A DNA stretch of 64,000 nucleotides from an uncultured Oceanospirillaceae bacterium (GTDB lineage: Bacteria > Pseudomonadota > Gammaproteobacteria > Pseudomonadales > Balneatricaceae). The notes under the pieces are model-generated. The model searched no databases, was not told the DNA's origin, and was given only the letters and a program-made list of their open reading frames with translations. The position numbers were made by a program, and so were the translations under genes. The stretch covers positions 104,624 to 168,623 of the forward strand of contig CAKZPE010000006.1 in NCBI GenBank assembly GCA_937138495.1, given 5' to 3'. Position 1 is the first letter of the stretch; the number at the start of each line of letters is the position of its first letter. Positions 63,377 to 64,000 of the stretch are shown piece after piece.

Positions 63377-64000
63377 TTAGTTACCAGGCTTATAAAGCCG
63401 TAGCCGGTTAGCGTTACTGATGACGCTGATGGATGAAAGCGCCATGGCTGCACCGGCGACCACCGGGCTGAGCAGAATGCCTGTGAACGGGAACAGAACG
63501 CCCGCTGCCACCGGAATTCCCAGAGTGTTATACATAAATGCAGCAAACAGGTTTTGTTTGATGTTGCGTAAGGTTGCCCGGGAAATATCTACCGCATCAC
63601 CAATGCTCTGCACGGAATTATGCAGTAACACCATGTCGGCACTTTCGATGGCGATATCGGTTCCCTGGCCGATGGCCAGACCTACATCTGCACGGGCCAG
63701 TGCCGGCGCGTCATTAATACCGTCGCCGGCCATGGCAACTTTACAGCCCATTTTCTGGAAAGCAGTTACCTGATCGGCTTTATCGCCGGGCATCAGGTTG
63801 GCGTAGAAATCATCCAGCTTCAGTGCCGACGCAACCGCCTGAGCCGTATGGGGGTTATCGCCGGTCAGCATAATGATCCGCAGGCCGTTGCGGCGCAGCG
63901 CCGCCAGCGCATCCGGTGTGGTCTCGCGGATCGGATCGGCGACGGCCAGCAAGCCGACCACAGCATCGCCCAGCGCCAGATACATCACCGTTGCGCCGCC
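63377..64000 (-). CDS. copA: Copper-type P1B ATPase, C-terminal part (cut by window edge)
   Basis: A partial gene: the frame continues past the right edge, and the start codon given in the track (63988) is internal. The visible 207 residues hold the late P-domain (IIMLTGDNPHTAQAVASAL, then MAGDGINDAPALARADVGLAIGQGTDIAIESADMVLL). Last come two membrane helices with MALSSISVISNANRLRLYK. The M-SS arrangement is a marker of copper(I)-exporting CopA-type ATPases. The N-terminal metal-binding domains and CPC motif are outside the window, so metal specificity rests on the last helices only. A hairpin lies downstream. Confidence 0.9.
   Translation of the reverse strand, partial: GGATVMYLALGDAVVGLLAVADPIRETTPDALAALRRNGLRIIMLTGDNPHTAQAVASALKLDDFYANLMPGDKADQVTAFQKMGCKVAMAGDGINDAPALARADVGLAIGQGTDIAIESADMVLLHNSVQSIGDAVDISRATLRNIKQNLFAAFMYNTLGIPVAAGVLFPFTGILLSPVVAGAAMALSSISVISNANRLRLYKPGN

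Overview
The window looks like a stretch of chromosome from a marine, heterotrophic, Oceanospirillales-like gammaproteobacterium. GC content is moderate (mid-50s by eye). It has polar-type chemoreceptors, TRAP and tripartite tricarboxylate (TTT) transporters, a complete sarcosine oxidase operon, an MttB-family methyltransferase and many LysR regulators. This genus-level guess is inference. I see no tRNA, rRNA, CRISPR array, insertion sequence or prophage.

Layout. (1) 0.2-3 kb: siroheme sulfite/nitrite reductase plus its DUF934 partner, then a small unknown protein. (2) 3-10.7 kb: an MFS permease, then a two-component system followed by a TonB receptor, PepSY membrane protein, DUF2271 and DUF4198 proteins. 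This reads as a metal or siderophore acquisition unit. A TTTAAC-N4-RTTAAC tandem element lies in front of both the two-component operon and the receptor. (3) 10.7-16.6 kb: LysR, RidA, a TRAP transporter (binding protein broken by one frameshift) and a DadA-like dehydrogenase, i.e. a D-amino-acid or imino-acid module. (4) 16.6-21.5 kb: glycerophosphodiesterase, SpoIIE-type phosphatase and a DUF2339 membrane protein. (5) 22.2-29.1 kb: glyA-soxBDAG, followed by a decayed duplicate of the soxG 3' end with its terminator. (6) 29.4-41.6 kb: three chemoreceptors with different sensor regions, small housekeeping genes, a TDT-family anion channel with its LysR gene, and a highly aberrant ABC-exporter-like protein. 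(7) 41.8-48.5 kb: LysR/MttB-family pair, purine phosphoribosyltransferase and purine permease, dodecin-rof, and a calcium-binding-like protein. (8) 49.4-55.8 kb: class V aminotransferase, GlcG-like protein, second glyA, sdaA and ETF-ubiquinone oxidoreductase. (9) 56-63.2 kb: Asp/Glu racemase family protein and DadA-like dehydrogenase, divergent from tctBAC and a LysR gene. (10) The C-terminal part of a copper P-type ATPase runs off the right edge.

How it fits together. Sarcosine is oxidatively demethylated by SoxBDAG to glycine and methylene-THF, and GlyA joins these into serine. The second GlyA with SdaA can carry glycine through serine to pyruvate, and the class V aminotransferase may feed glycine from glyoxylate. 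ETF-QO links flavin dehydrogenases to the quinone pool. Two separate but parallel amino-acid modules (LysR + DadA-like enzyme + tripartite uptake system + RidA or racemase) suggest specialisation on dissolved amino acids and methylated amines.

Most unusual items: the ABC-exporter-like protein that has lost all ATPase motifs while carrying three copies of a post-Q-loop-like segment; the soxG tail duplication; two short triplicated repeats, one of them straddling a stop codon; and the shared tandem element in front of the two-component system and receptor.
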